Shown here in pieces: positions 55,201 through 63,979 of a stretch of 64,000 nucleotides of DNA (position 1 is its first letter; each line of letters begins with the position of its first letter). Under the pieces are notes generated by a model. The model worked only from the letters and a program-made list of their open reading frames with translations, did not search any database and had not been told where the DNA came from. Position numbers and translations under genes: made by a program. Origin of the DNA: Flavobacterium sp. (GTDB lineage: Bacteria > Bacteroidota > Bacteroidia > Flavobacteriales > Flavobacteriaceae); NCBI RefSeq assembly GCF_017744675.1, contig NZ_JAGIAV010000004.1, positions 358,567 through 422,566 on the forward strand, in the 5' to 3' direction.

Positions 55201-55379
55201 TCCTCTGCTGCTCGACCATCATATTGTGCTACTATAATTACGTTGGTATCTGCAATATCGGGATAGGCTTCTATTTTTAATTGAGTAAAACACCAAAAAC
55301 CGGTCGCCATTAAAACAATGGTAATGGCAATGATAACCCACCGATTACGAAGGCTGAATATGAGTAAATTTTTAATCAT
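52263..55379 (-). CDS. CzcA/CusA-type heavy-metal RND efflux pump
   Basis: 1038 aa RND transporter, twelve membrane segments in two halves. TM4 carries SLGAIDFGIIVDGACVMAEH, the heavy-metal-efflux signature with two Asp used in proton relay. The N-terminus RNRWVIIAITIVLMATGFWCF and the porter segments (YPDIADTNVIIVAQYDGRAAEEVEQQVTVPIE) are typical. It forms the inner-membrane part of a tripartite exporter with the adaptor and TolC genes upstream. The metal cannot be assigned from sequence alone. Confidence 0.92.
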   Translation of the reverse strand: MIKNLLIFSLRNRWVIIAITIVLMATGFWCFTQLKIEAYPDIADTNVIIVAQYDGRAAEEVEQQVTVPIERALQNTPNVLDRRSRTIFGLSVVQLTFKDGTDDYFARQQVTERLASAELPDGVIPQLAPLSTAVGEIFRYVVEAPPNYSQAQLRDLQDWIIKPALLQVPGIADVTTFGGPLKQFHIITSPEKLRKYNLTLQNVMDAVNANNQNTGGNIIERGGQGFAVRGLGAIKTDRDIQNIVLKSESGVPVFIRDVATVEITPPPPSGVMGYTVTKDKKDVSSGVEGIILLRRYENPSEVLKLLKQRMADLEENDLPQDVKLRPMYDRTFLIDHSLETVAHTLFEGISIVIILLVLFLGSVRSALVVALTIPFSLLFAFILMRLTGIPANLLSLGAIDFGIIVDGACVMAEHLIRKYRTATPEEKQQGIVQITLQAAQEVGREIFFSVTIIILAYMPILLMTRVEGKLFSPMALTLAFAVIGSMLGALSFIPVLISFVYRKAMLDIDKPIKEHKNVVLDFLTESYEKTLSRILSNYKKTTLIGFSLVAVFILCGLKLGTEFLPTLDEGSIFLRGNFPAGISIQENAKYAPRIRKIIAKYPQISYVITQTGRNDDGTDPFPANRNEILVGLKDYKLWSDTIAKKDLVEIIKKDLRQEIPSVQFSSGQPIIDQVMEIVNGSAADLAVSVVGDDLEMMRKKAEMIAKIAKETHGADNVNIEQEGDQEQLAIDINREQAARFGINVADIQSMIEAAVGGKTISTLYDGIKRYDIVVRFLPQYRNSIDAIKDILVPSSNGALIPMNQLANIHFVEGQTNIYRYGSKRMITVRTNIKGRDQGSFVKELQKKVEKNVTVPKGYSIIYGGQYENLERAGKQLAFTIPLTIIMVFLFLFMLYKNFQHTMITMCCILFALGGGIMALLIRGYYFNVSAGVGFVSIFGISVMAGVLLVSALNRKTLFKEDNLQENVLIASKEQLRALLSILIVAIIGLVPAATSSGIGSDVQRPLATVIIGGLTSTLFFAPILIPPLYFWVNKKKKE

Positions 55380-55383
55380 CTGT

Positions 55384-55683
55384 TTACCATTTTTCTACTT
55401 GATTTGTAACTATAAAACCGCCTTTATAAATTTTTCGTAAAGCCACTAGGGCAGATTTTACCTTTTCATCTTCATCAATAAAATTGATTAGCAAAGGCGT
55501 TTTATCAAAACTGAACAAATCATGCGGTCTGTTCAGGTATCTGCTGGCTCCATATCCTAATTTGCCGTGAAATACAGTTGCTCCCTCAATTTTGTGCTCA
55601 ATCAAAAATCTTAAAATATACTCGTACAAAGGCTGTGTTCCCTTTAGTTCGTCTTTATCTATGAATACTTGTGCTTGTGTCAT
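55384..55683 (-). CDS. DUF190 (PII-like) protein
   Basis: 99 aa. QAQVFIDKDELKGTQPLYEYILRFLIEHKIEGATVFHGKLGYG...DKTPLLINFIDEDEKVKSALVALRKI matches DUF190, a ferredoxin-like fold related to PII signalling proteins. It lies 4 nt before the pump gene, within the efflux operon, so it may sense a ligand or modulate the pump. That role is inferred. Confidence 0.85.
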   Translation of the reverse strand: MTQAQVFIDKDELKGTQPLYEYILRFLIEHKIEGATVFHGKLGYGASRYLNRPHDLFSFDKTPLLINFIDEDEKVKSALVALRKIYKGGFIVTNQVEKW

Positions 55684-55750
55684 TGTTTTTTCTTTAAAGG
55701 GTTAGCAAATCGTATTTTTCACTTTGTTTTTACAGACATAATCTTTGTTT

Positions 55751-56758
55751 CTAATACCCAAAACTGAGTCCTTTTAATTGCATAACACCTTTTACGGCTA
55801 TCGCGTCACCGCTTGTTAAACCATTATACACAATAATTCTGTCCCCAATTTGATTTCCAATCGTAACTTCTGTGCGTTCAAATTCTTTATTGCTTTTTTT
55901 GACAAAAACATAATTCTTTGCCTGAACGGTAACCAAAGAATTTTTATCAATACTTATATTATCGCCTTCGCTTATGCCAAAAGAAACGGTCGCAAACATG
56001 CCTGCTTTAAATTTACCACTCGAATTGTTTAGGCTTATTCTAAGCTTAACCATTCTGGTTGACTGATCAATCATATCGGCAACAGCGTCAATTTTTCCAG
56101 AGAATTTTTCATTAGGAAAAGCGGTAAATTGCACCGTACAGTTATCTCCTTTTTTTATTCTGTCAATCTGATTTTCGGGAATATCACAAATAATAAAAGA
56201 TGTTCCCGCCTTTGCCCTTTTAAGCAGTTCCGGTTCAAATCCTCCCGCCTTTAAGTTTGTTTCGTATTCGATCAAAGCTGCTTTTTCATTAGCCAAATTG
56301 GTTTGTTCTACAGATAATGCCGTTTGCGCTTCCAGCAGATCTTTGCCTGTCGCTGCACCATGAGCTTGCAGGTCTTTGGTGCGCTCCACTTCTATCTGTT
56401 TTTGCTTTATGTTTTTATTTTGAATTTGATTGATATTGATTAAGTGCTGGATAAGCTGAGTGTAACTGGCCGCTAAATCAGGATTTTCAAATAAAATAAT
56501 ATTTTGCGACGCTCCTTCACCCGATTTCATAACCGTTGCAGAAACCTTAGCGGGAGCTATAATTTGATTGTTGAGCACCGAATTTCCTATAGATTCTGTT
56601 TCAAAAAAAGCCGCACTGCTATCAGTAGGAAATGAAATTTTTTTCCCATTATTCGTGACCTGAGGCATCGTGTTTATTTCTTGATCTTGTTTTTTCTCTT
56701 TTCCGCAGGAGTACAGAAATAATATGATAATCCCGATATATTGTATTAAATGTCTCAT
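55751..56758 (-). CDS. RND efflux periplasmic adaptor (CzcB-like)
   Basis: 335 aa lipoprotein (lipobox IILFLYSCGKE). The membrane-fusion-protein layout is visible: a long helical hairpin (about 95-170), a beta-barrel segment (IDRIKKGDNCTVQFTAFPNEKFSGKIDAVADMIDQSTRMVKLRISLNN) and a membrane-proximal end (VTVQAKNYVFVKKSNKEFERTEVTIGNQIGDRIIVYNGL). The biotinyl-lipoyl half-motifs are weaker than usual. It bridges the pump and the outer-membrane channel. Confidence 0.88.
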   Translation of the reverse strand: MRHLIQYIGIIILFLYSCGKEKKQDQEINTMPQVTNNGKKISFPTDSSAAFFETESIGNSVLNNQIIAPAKVSATVMKSGEGASQNIILFENPDLAASYTQLIQHLININQIQNKNIKQKQIEVERTKDLQAHGAATGKDLLEAQTALSVEQTNLANEKAALIEYETNLKAGGFEPELLKRAKAGTSFIICDIPENQIDRIKKGDNCTVQFTAFPNEKFSGKIDAVADMIDQSTRMVKLRISLNNSSGKFKAGMFATVSFGISEGDNISIDKNSLVTVQAKNYVFVKKSNKEFERTEVTIGNQIGDRIIVYNGLTSGDAIAVKGVMQLKGLSFGY

Positions 56759-56805
56759 ATGCTATTATTTATTTTATACCAAATCTCATCTGTTCTAAAA
56801 GATTA

Positions 56806-58059
56806 TTATTGCGCTATTTGATTGATTAAGCCCGAGGCGTAAAGCAATGTGATATAACTTCTTCTATATTCTTGCATCGAATCGTAATACTGCTGTTGTA
56901 CATCTAGCCAACTGCGCTGTGCCTCCAGAAAATCGATAATGGTGGTTCCGCCTCTTAAATAAGAATACTTTACGCTCTTTAGGATATTCTCTGATCTGGA
57001 AAGCAATCCGTTAAAATTCTCTAGGTTGCTTTTCTGAGTCTGATAAGCATTAAATGCGTTGGTTATTTCTGTCTGAATTAAACCTTGCGTCGCTGCGAGA
57101 TTTTGCTCTGCCTGCAGTTTTAGGTAATTTGATTTTTGTATTTCGCCCTGATTTCTTGAAAAGAAAGGAAGCTCGATTGTTCCATATAACCCCACATAAG
57201 GAATCATGTTTTGCGGATTGTAGATGACTCCTAATTCGGGCTGAGGATAAACTAATGATTTTTGAAGATTGATATTGCTATTGGCCACATCTAAAATTGA
57301 TCTGGAAGCCAAAACATCAGTTCGCTTTTCTAAAGCTTCCTGCAAAAAACCTTCTAAATCAGAAGGCAAAGCAAATACAAAATTATCATTAGAGTCAATA
57401 TTTATTTCTTCTTGAGTGCCTAGTAAATATTTAAGGCTCACCAATTGATTTTTTAAATTTTGCTCCGATTTTTTTATTTCTAAAGCATATTGATTGGCTA
57501 GTAAAGAAGTACGGTTAAAATCTGTTTCTGTAATAACTTGATTTTTTAAACGCACTTTGTTTATAATCACTAAACTGTCTAGATTGCTGCTAGCCTTTTT
57601 TACTATTTCCAATTGTTTTTGCGCCGCCCAGACATCGACCCATTTCAAGCCTACTTCCTGAAAAAGATTCCGTTCTATTTCGTTGTAATTTTTTTGCGTT
57701 AAAACAGAATTCTGACTCGCAAACTCAATTTTATTCTTACGTGTTCCAGCAAGCTGAAAAACTTTTCCTAATTGCAAGTTGGCTTGAGTATTAGCGCTAT
57801 TAAAAAAACCGGTATTGGGAGCGTAATTTTTTTCTGTTGCTATGCCAATGTAATTAAATCCAAAAATTAAATTGGGTCTTAATTTTGCCGTCACAATATC
57901 ACTTTGGGCAACGTCTACATCATAAAACTGGCCTTTAAGAACAGGATTATTTTTTCTTGCGGTTTGTAGTGATTTTTGAAGATTGTAATTGGTCTGTGAG
58001 ATTCCATTGACCGAAAGCAAAGTCAACAAAACAAATAAAAGAAAGTAATGTCTCTGCAT
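56806..58059 (-). CDS. TolC-family outer-membrane channel (CzcC-like)
   Basis: 417 aa with a signal peptide (FLLFVLLTLLSVNGISQ). Two long helical repeats are visible, with NPVLKGQFYDVDVAQSDIVTAKLRPN in the first and ILDVANSNINLQKSLVYPQPELGVIYNPQNMIPYVGLYGTIELPFFSRNQGEI in the second. This is the CzcC/TolC pattern with a pseudo-duplication. First gene of the four-gene efflux operon; 47 nt separate it from the adaptor. Confidence 0.88.
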   Translation of the reverse strand: MQRHYFLLFVLLTLLSVNGISQTNYNLQKSLQTARKNNPVLKGQFYDVDVAQSDIVTAKLRPNLIFGFNYIGIATEKNYAPNTGFFNSANTQANLQLGKVFQLAGTRKNKIEFASQNSVLTQKNYNEIERNLFQEVGLKWVDVWAAQKQLEIVKKASSNLDSLVIINKVRLKNQVITETDFNRTSLLANQYALEIKKSEQNLKNQLVSLKYLLGTQEEINIDSNDNFVFALPSDLEGFLQEALEKRTDVLASRSILDVANSNINLQKSLVYPQPELGVIYNPQNMIPYVGLYGTIELPFFSRNQGEIQKSNYLKLQAEQNLAATQGLIQTEITNAFNAYQTQKSNLENFNGLLSRSENILKSVKYSYLRGGTTIIDFLEAQRSWLDVQQQYYDSMQEYRRSYITLLYASGLINQIAQ

Positions 58060-58266
58060 GGCTTTTATTCTTTATTTATTACATTATAAAAATACGAAAA
58101 AACCTAAATTAATAAACGATTTCATGTTAAAAAAAGAATAGCTAATTTATCAACTGAAAACAGGCATAAAGCAGGAATCTTTTGATGCAGAATTAACTAC
58201 GCTTTGCTAAGGAGAAAACTGAGATTTATTGTATATTTAACTGTATGATAATTGAATTGCATAAAG

Positions 58267-59595
58267 ATGATTGAAAAAATTGCAAATCTCCTGAATCTTA
58301 GAGAGGGTGAAGATGATAGAATTAAAACCCTAGAAGCAGTTAAAAAGAATATCTCATTTAAAGGAGCCAATCTCTGGATTCTTGCCTGTGCGATAATTGT
58401 GGCATCAGTTGGCCTTAACGTAAATTCTACCGCAGTTATAATTGGTGCAATGCTTATTTCTCCTCTTATGGGACCGATTGTTGGTGCAGGATTTGCTTTG
58501 GGCATTTATGATTTTTCTCTCCTAAAAAAATCATTAAAAAATCTTGTTACAGCGACTTTTGTCAGTCTGTTTGTTTCAACACTTTATTTTTATATAAGTC
58601 CGTTTAAAGAAGTTCAATCTGAATTATTGTCTAGAACTTCGCCTAATATTTATGATATTCTGATCGCTTTTTTTGGCGGTATTGTAGGAGCAATTGCTGT
58701 TACGCGATCTGAAAAAGGAAATCCTATTCCTGGAGTGGCTATTGCAACAGCATTAATGCCGCCTTTGTGTACTGCGGGCTACGGACTGGCTACGTCTCAA
58801 TGGCTTTTCTTTTTCGGCGCTTTTTATCTTTATACCATCAACTGCGTGTTTATAGGAATTGCAACTTTTTTGATTATCAAATACCTTAAATATCCTGCGG
58901 TTAAACAGGTAGATGAAGCACGCCAAAGAAGGGTAAAATATATTATTATTTTTCTGATTACTATTATGCTTCTTCCAAGCAGCTATCTTGCCTACTCGCT
59001 TTATAGAGAACAGCAGTTTAAAAAAAATATAAATATTTTTATTGAAAACGAATTTACTGCAAAAGGCTACACGGTGGTTTACAAAAGAACTGATTTTAAT
59101 CCGAAGACCAAAACCGTTGAACTTGCTTTTCTTTCTAAACGATTTTCTCCTCAAGAAATCAATACATTAAAAAACAAACTCAACCACAGCAAATATCTTG
59201 AAGGCACGCAACTTCTCATTCGCCAAGATTCAACAGACCGCTTATCTCTTTTAAAAGGCGATATTTTAAATCAAATTAAAGGAAAAGAAAACGAAATGAA
59301 TTTAAAGGATGTTAGGATTTCGCAGCTCGAAAAGGAACTTTCTAAAGATAAATTCGACAGCCGTTCTTTACTCAAAGAAATTAAAATTCTATTTCCTTCT
59401 GTCCAATCACTCTCCATAAACAAAAGTAATTTGATCAATCAGCGTGACAGCATCACTCCGATAACTGCTGTTCTCTATAGCAGTGAAAAGAATCTTAATG
59501 ATGCCGACACCGAAAAGTTGAAAAACTGGCTCAACGAAAGGCTAACCGTAAATAATGTGGAACTATTTGCCAGAAAAAATGCTGACAAAAAATAA
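58267..59595 (+). CDS. DUF389 membrane protein
   Basis: 442 aa. The N-terminal part has five or six membrane segments with the family sequence SVGLNVNSTAVIIGAMLISPLMGPIVGAGFALGI and GNPIPGVAIATALMPPLCTAGYGLA (DUF389). The C-terminal third is soluble and charged and may be periplasmic. I choose the ATG at 58267 over the TTG five codons upstream because the family start MIEKIANLLNL fits. Function unknown. It is read divergently from the efflux operon. Confidence 0.82.
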   Translation: MIEKIANLLNLREGEDDRIKTLEAVKKNISFKGANLWILACAIIVASVGLNVNSTAVIIGAMLISPLMGPIVGAGFALGIYDFSLLKKSLKNLVTATFVSLFVSTLYFYISPFKEVQSELLSRTSPNIYDILIAFFGGIVGAIAVTRSEKGNPIPGVAIATALMPPLCTAGYGLATSQWLFFFGAFYLYTINCVFIGIATFLIIKYLKYPAVKQVDEARQRRVKYIIIFLITIMLLPSSYLAYSLYREQQFKKNINIFIENEFTAKGYTVVYKRTDFNPKTKTVELAFLSKRFSPQEINTLKNKLNHSKYLEGTQLLIRQDSTDRLSLLKGDILNQIKGKENEMNLKDVRISQLEKELSKDKFDSRSLLKEIKILFPSVQSLSINKSNLINQRDSITPITAVLYSSEKNLNDADTEKLKNWLNERLTVNNVELFARKNADKK

Positions 59596-59609
59596 TATGC
59601 GTTAGAGCA

Positions 59610-59634
59610 AGCTTTAACATATAGTTCTATGTGT
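59610..59634. repeat. CACATAG-type repeat, distant copy
   Basis: 25 nt identical, save one base, to 27401-27425. It lies in the 65 nt gap between convergent genes and could work as a transcript-end structure. Confidence 0.6.
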
Positions 59635-59660
59635 ACTATTCTAAGTGAAAAACCTTTTTT

Positions 59661-62156
59661 CTAGTACTTTCTTCTAAAATATTTCACCACTTCAAACCAT
59701 AATACTGCACAAGAGCCTATAAGCGCACAAAAGAATAGCTGACAAATCGTGATAAGCTCAAAATTGAAAAGCGAACGCAAAAATGGAACTGCAAATAGCA
59801 AGATGGTCAAAAGTACGGTGACTCCTATTATGATAGGAATAAGAATGTTTTTATATTGAAATGTTGTCCATAAAGAATAATAAAAAGAGCGATTGACCAA
59901 AGTAAGTACAATATTTGAAGCGATTAGGGTTAGAAAAACCATACTGCGCGTTACATTTTCATTACTTTGGTTGTGTACCGCCCACAGGTAAGCAAATAAT
60001 AATCCAAAAGTGATGACAACGCCTTGCAAAATACTAATGGTAAGCTCCTTTATATTAAAAAAATCGCTGCTTAACGGTCTTGGGCCTTTCTCCATAATAT
60101 TGGCTTCTGCTGGTTCGTTTTCGTATATAATAGAACAAGTAGGCCCCATAATAAGCTCGAGAAGAATTACATGAAGTGGACTAAAAATATTAGGATAAAT
60201 CCATCCTAAAGCAAGCGGAAGAAATACAATCAAGATTATCGGAATGTGTATCGAAATGATGTATTGAATCGCTTTTTTTAAGTTGGTATAAATTCTTCTT
60301 CCCATTGCCACGGCATCCACCATTTTGGAAAGATCGTCTTCGGTAAGAATAAGCGATGCTGCATCTTTTGCTATTGCGGTACCTTTTTTTCCCATCGCAA
60401 TTCCAATATGTGCTGCCTTAAGAGAAGGCCCGTCGTTGACGCCATCTCCTGTCATGGCAACAATTTGTCTGCAAGCTTTCAAAGCATTTACGATTCTCAA
60501 TTTGGCATCTGGAAACATACGGCTATAGACATTAATATCCATTACCTTGCTTTGAAGTTCTTCATCTTTCAGTTGCATTAGTTCATCTCCTGTAATAGCT
60601 TTTTCATAACCTTCAAAACCAATCTGCTGCGCAATAGCATTGGTCGTACGTACATTATCGCCTGTAATAATCTTAACGGCAATTCCTGCTTTATAAAAAG
60701 ACTGCAATACTTGAGCAATATTTTCTTTTGGCGGATCGTAAAAAGCAACCAATCCTTTAAATGTAAACGGAATTTCCTGCTGTTTTTCTGGATAATTATT
60801 TCCTTGCCAATTTCCCTCGGCAACACCAAGCACTCGATAGCCTTTGCCTGTTAAGTTATCCATTGCGGTTATAGCCTTTTGTGTTTCTGATTCCGAAAGT
60901 CCACAAACTTTCAATATGGCTTCAGGAGCTCCTTTTGCGGCAATGATACGATTGCCTGCAGCATCTTCAAAAATATGTGTCATCATTGGCGGTTTGCCAG
61001 ATAATGGATATTCGTGTATCATTTTGAAAGCAGTCGTCTGATCTGTTTCTGCAAATTTTTTATAAACATTATGAAGCGCAATTTCCATAGGATCGAAAGG
61101 AATGGGCTCACTTGCCCACATTGCAACGGTAAGAAGTTCTTCTGTTTCTTTTGACTCCTTAAATGCACTTACCTCTGTCTCAGAACCCGAAGAAAGATAA
61201 AGTCCTGCTAAGTCCATTTTGTTTTGCGTGATGGTTCCTGTTTTGTCTGTACAGATTACCGTGGCGCTGCCTAATGTTTCTACAGTTTTCATTTGTTTTA
61301 CCACAATACCGTTTTTCATTAGCCTGCGAGCTCCCAGTGCCATAAATGTAGCAAAAGCAACGGGAATCTCTTCTGGCAGAATACTCATAGCAAGCGTAAG
61401 TGCCAGTAAAAGGCTCTGAAGCACGTTGCCTACTTTTAAATAGTTTAAAACCCAGACCAATACAAATACCAATGCACCGGCAAAAATCATCTTCTTTACA
61501 AAATTCGAGATCTGTATTTCAAGTGGCGTTTTTTCTACAGCTATCGATTCTAAACTGCTTCCAATTTTGCCTAATCGCGTTTGGTTTCCTATTTCGGTTA
61601 TTTTAATAATTGCCAATCCGCTGACTGCAATGGTTCCAGAGAAAACTTTGTTGTCTTCCTGTGCACTGTCTTTAAAAACTGGCATCGCTTCTCCAGTTAG
61701 TATCGCTTCATTTATCGAAAAGTCATTAGATTGCACAATTACGCCATCGGCTGGAGCAATTGAACCTTCTTCCACTATTACTAGATCTCCAACAACAATT
61801 TCCTGTGTTTTTATATTTTGCTGCTTTCCGTCACGAATAACCGTGCAAAGCGGTTCAATAAATTCTTTTAATTTTGTTAGAGCATCCTGACTTCTGCTTT
61901 CCTGATAAAGCGAAATGGTAACTATAAGTAAAATGGAAATTAAAAGAAACAAACCATCACTGTATTGCTTATTGATGAAATAGATGCCCGAAGCTGCGAG
62001 CAGCAATAGTACCATTGGTTCTGCAAAAACACTTTTGAAGAAAGCTAAAAATCGATTTTCTTTTTTATAATTATACTGATTCGTCCCGAATTTCTTTTTG
62101 GATTCGGCAACTTCTTTAAAACTTAATCCGATTAGTTCCTGTTCTTTTGCAGCCAT
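59661..62156 (-). CDS. Cation-transporting P-type ATPase (Ca2+-type)
   Basis: 831 aa P2-type ATPase. Actuator TGEAMP; phosphorylation site CTDKTGT (Asp304); nucleotide-binding KGAPE; hinge MTGDGVNDGPSLKAAHIGIAMG; and M4 LPEEIPVAF, where PEE(I/L)P is typical of calcium pumps. N-terminal FKEVAESKKKFGTNQYNY is the cation-ATPase N domain. About ten membrane segments. It would export Ca2+ or Mn2+ from the cytoplasm. The exact ion is inferred from M4 only. It is a monocistronic gene on the minus strand. Confidence 0.88.
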   Translation of the reverse strand: MAAKEQELIGLSFKEVAESKKKFGTNQYNYKKENRFLAFFKSVFAEPMVLLLLAASGIYFINKQYSDGLFLLISILLIVTISLYQESRSQDALTKLKEFIEPLCTVIRDGKQQNIKTQEIVVGDLVIVEEGSIAPADGVIVQSNDFSINEAILTGEAMPVFKDSAQEDNKVFSGTIAVSGLAIIKITEIGNQTRLGKIGSSLESIAVEKTPLEIQISNFVKKMIFAGALVFVLVWVLNYLKVGNVLQSLLLALTLAMSILPEEIPVAFATFMALGARRLMKNGIVVKQMKTVETLGSATVICTDKTGTITQNKMDLAGLYLSSGSETEVSAFKESKETEELLTVAMWASEPIPFDPMEIALHNVYKKFAETDQTTAFKMIHEYPLSGKPPMMTHIFEDAAGNRIIAAKGAPEAILKVCGLSESETQKAITAMDNLTGKGYRVLGVAEGNWQGNNYPEKQQEIPFTFKGLVAFYDPPKENIAQVLQSFYKAGIAVKIITGDNVRTTNAIAQQIGFEGYEKAITGDELMQLKDEELQSKVMDINVYSRMFPDAKLRIVNALKACRQIVAMTGDGVNDGPSLKAAHIGIAMGKKGTAIAKDAASLILTEDDLSKMVDAVAMGRRIYTNLKKAIQYIISIHIPIILIVFLPLALGWIYPNIFSPLHVILLELIMGPTCSIIYENEPAEANIMEKGPRPLSSDFFNIKELTISILQGVVITFGLLFAYLWAVHNQSNENVTRSMVFLTLIASNIVLTLVNRSFYYSLWTTFQYKNILIPIIIGVTVLLTILLFAVPFLRSLFNFELITICQLFFCALIGSCAVLWFEVVKYFRRKY

Positions 62157-62617
62157 AGAAAAAATACTTTTAAACTCGACTACTAAAATTACCTAGAACA
62201 TTTCGTATAAAATTGAAAGACGCTCAAATTGATGTTTCAAATTGTAATGTGAAACCAATTTATATAAAATGCTAAATTGGATTGACTGCAATAAATAATC
62301 GATTTATAGGTCCCTTTTTTATTCAAAAGCAGTTTTATCCATTTGGTCTTTTAAACTAGACGCTTTTTGGTATTTACCTCAATTACTGCGAATTAAAACA
62401 ATCATTCCTACTAAAACCATTTTAATTTAACGGGCTTTTGCTTTAAAAAACTACATCTTTTATACAGCAAATCGCTACGCTGGATTCCTGTGTACGTAAA
62501 AACGTACTTTATTACTCCTTGTCTAAAACATTAATGTTCAACTTTACACTTTCGGTATCAAATACTAATCTACTATCTATTTACTAACTATTATTTACTA
62601 ACCTTAAAATTTAAAAA
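62157..62617. other. 461 nt divergent intergenic region
   Basis: It lies between the P-type ATPase (-) and the lyase gene (+). A perfect palindrome GTACGT-AAAA-ACGTAC occupies 62492-62507, about 110 nt before the lyase start, and could be an operator. No gene or RNA is recognised. Confidence 0.45.
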
Positions 62618-63409
62618 ATGAAGAAAATCTTAAAATTAACTTGTGTGCTAGCAACCTCAGCACTAGTGTTTTATTCCTGCGAAAAGGAACAAGAAGATTT
62701 AAATGCGCCTCAAACTGCTAAAAAAGAAATGCAACAAGCAGCGAGCAAAGATACACTCTCTGCTAATAACGTTTTAGAAGGCAGCACTACAGCAAAAGGA
62801 ACCGCTGGAGCACGAACCATTACTTTGCAAACCAATACCTTATCATGTCCTGGCGGCTTGTGCACATCGTATGGCGTTTGGTCGACGGGTCTTTATACGG
62901 TTTGGTTTCAAATTAAATTCAACAACGGATTTTATTGGAGCCGAGGCGGTAAATGTGGATACGGTATCTTAATTGGTGACCAAAATACAGGCGGAGATCC
63001 AGGATGGGATGGAAATGGTGGTAGTGCCAGATTTATGTGGTATTGCCCGAACGGCTCTAATACGGCAAAAGGAAGCGGTGCTTATCTGCAACCCTATGTA
63101 TATTATAAAGATCAGCCAGGACAATTTGGAAATGATTTTGGAAAGAAATATTACATACAAGAAGGTGTTACGTATAACTGCCAAATATCTGTGAAATTAA
63201 ACACAGGTTCAAATACAGACGGATATGTAAAATATTATGTAAACGGTACGGAGATATTGAACGAAAAAATTCGCTGGGTAACCAACGATGCTAAGCGAAA
63301 TGTAAATGCAGTAAGCTTACACACTTTCCGTGGTGGAAGTCAGGATTACTGGACAGCTCCTGTAACAAGTTCTATCTATTATCCAAGTGCATCTTGGGAT
63401 GCGCTATAG
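62618..63409 (+). CDS. PL14-like polysaccharide lyase, lipoprotein
   Basis: 263 aa. Lipobox SALVFYSCEKE (Cys about 21), a short disordered linker, then a jelly-roll domain from about 70: YTVWFQIKFNNGFYWSRGGKCGYGILIGDQNTGGDPGWDGNGGSARFMWYCPNG, YLQPYVYYKDQPGQFGNDFG, VKLNTGSNTDGYVKYYVNGTEIL and LHTFRGGSQDYWTAP. This is the outline of polysaccharide lyase family 14 (alginate or glucuronan lyases), with the conserved ...SARxMW, KLN and FxGG blocks. It is probably exposed at the cell surface. The substrate is inferred. A strong terminator follows. Confidence 0.75.
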   Translation: MKKILKLTCVLATSALVFYSCEKEQEDLNAPQTAKKEMQQAASKDTLSANNVLEGSTTAKGTAGARTITLQTNTLSCPGGLCTSYGVWSTGLYTVWFQIKFNNGFYWSRGGKCGYGILIGDQNTGGDPGWDGNGGSARFMWYCPNGSNTAKGSGAYLQPYVYYKDQPGQFGNDFGKKYYIQEGVTYNCQISVKLNTGSNTDGYVKYYVNGTEILNEKIRWVTNDAKRNVNAVSLHTFRGGSQDYWTAPVTSSIYYPSASWDAL

Positions 63410-63454
63410 TGTTTAAAACACTTTAAAAAAATTTGAACCGAAAAATAAACCCTA

Positions 63455-63502
63455 CAACTTCGATGTTTTTTAATATAAAGCATCGAAGTTGTTTTAGTTT
63501 TT
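63455..63502. terminator. Intrinsic terminator between convergent genes
   Basis: 11 bp arms (CAACTTCGATG and its complement) at 63455-63465 and 63481-63491, with a 15 nt loop and a following T-rich stretch. Confidence 0.85.
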
Positions 63503-63508
63503 AAGTAT

Positions 63509-63979
63509 TTATAATTGCTTTTTAAAGCAAATACTGGTTTCTATTCCAGCATATTGTCCGTAATTCTCAGTAACAGTATAGGTTTTAGTATATAATCCGA
63601 CTGCTTCTGTCTGCACATTGCTGGTTTCTAAAACTGCAACTGCATATCCTAATTCTTTGGCCCAGCTTTCAAGTCCGTTTAAGATTTGAGATGCTATGCG
63701 TCTTCCTCTGTATTCATTAGAAACAAACATACGTTTTACCTCAACAGATTGGCTATCAAATTGTTTTATAGCGCCACAGCCTACTGCAATACCGTTGATA
63801 TAGGCAATAATAACATGCTTAATAGCATCAACCTTATTAAACTGATTGAAATATTCCTGCATATCGCCATTTCTGCTTGCTAAATTTTCATCCAGCTTTA
63901 CTATTAGCTTTGAGAAATCTTCATTTTGAGAATCGGATCTTATGAGTTCTAGATTTTCAGTATATCCGTATATTTTCAT
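63509..63979 (-). CDS. GNAT-family N-acetyltransferase
   Basis: 156 aa. Acetyl-CoA fold motifs: VIIAYINGIAVGCGAIKQFDSQSVEVKRMFVSNEYRGRRIASQILNGLESWAKELGYAVAVLETSNVQTEAVGLYTKTY, with the R-G-x-x-I-A-S loop for CoA binding. I start at the ATG at 63979 (MKIYGY), not at the TTG three codons earlier. The acceptor is unknown. It is the last gene at the window edge, with its promoter probably outside. Confidence 0.88.
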   Translation of the reverse strand: MKIYGYTENLELIRSDSQNEDFSKLIVKLDENLASRNGDMQEYFNQFNKVDAIKHVIIAYINGIAVGCGAIKQFDSQSVEVKRMFVSNEYRGRRIASQILNGLESWAKELGYAVAVLETSNVQTEAVGLYTKTYTVTENYGQYAGIETSICFKKQL

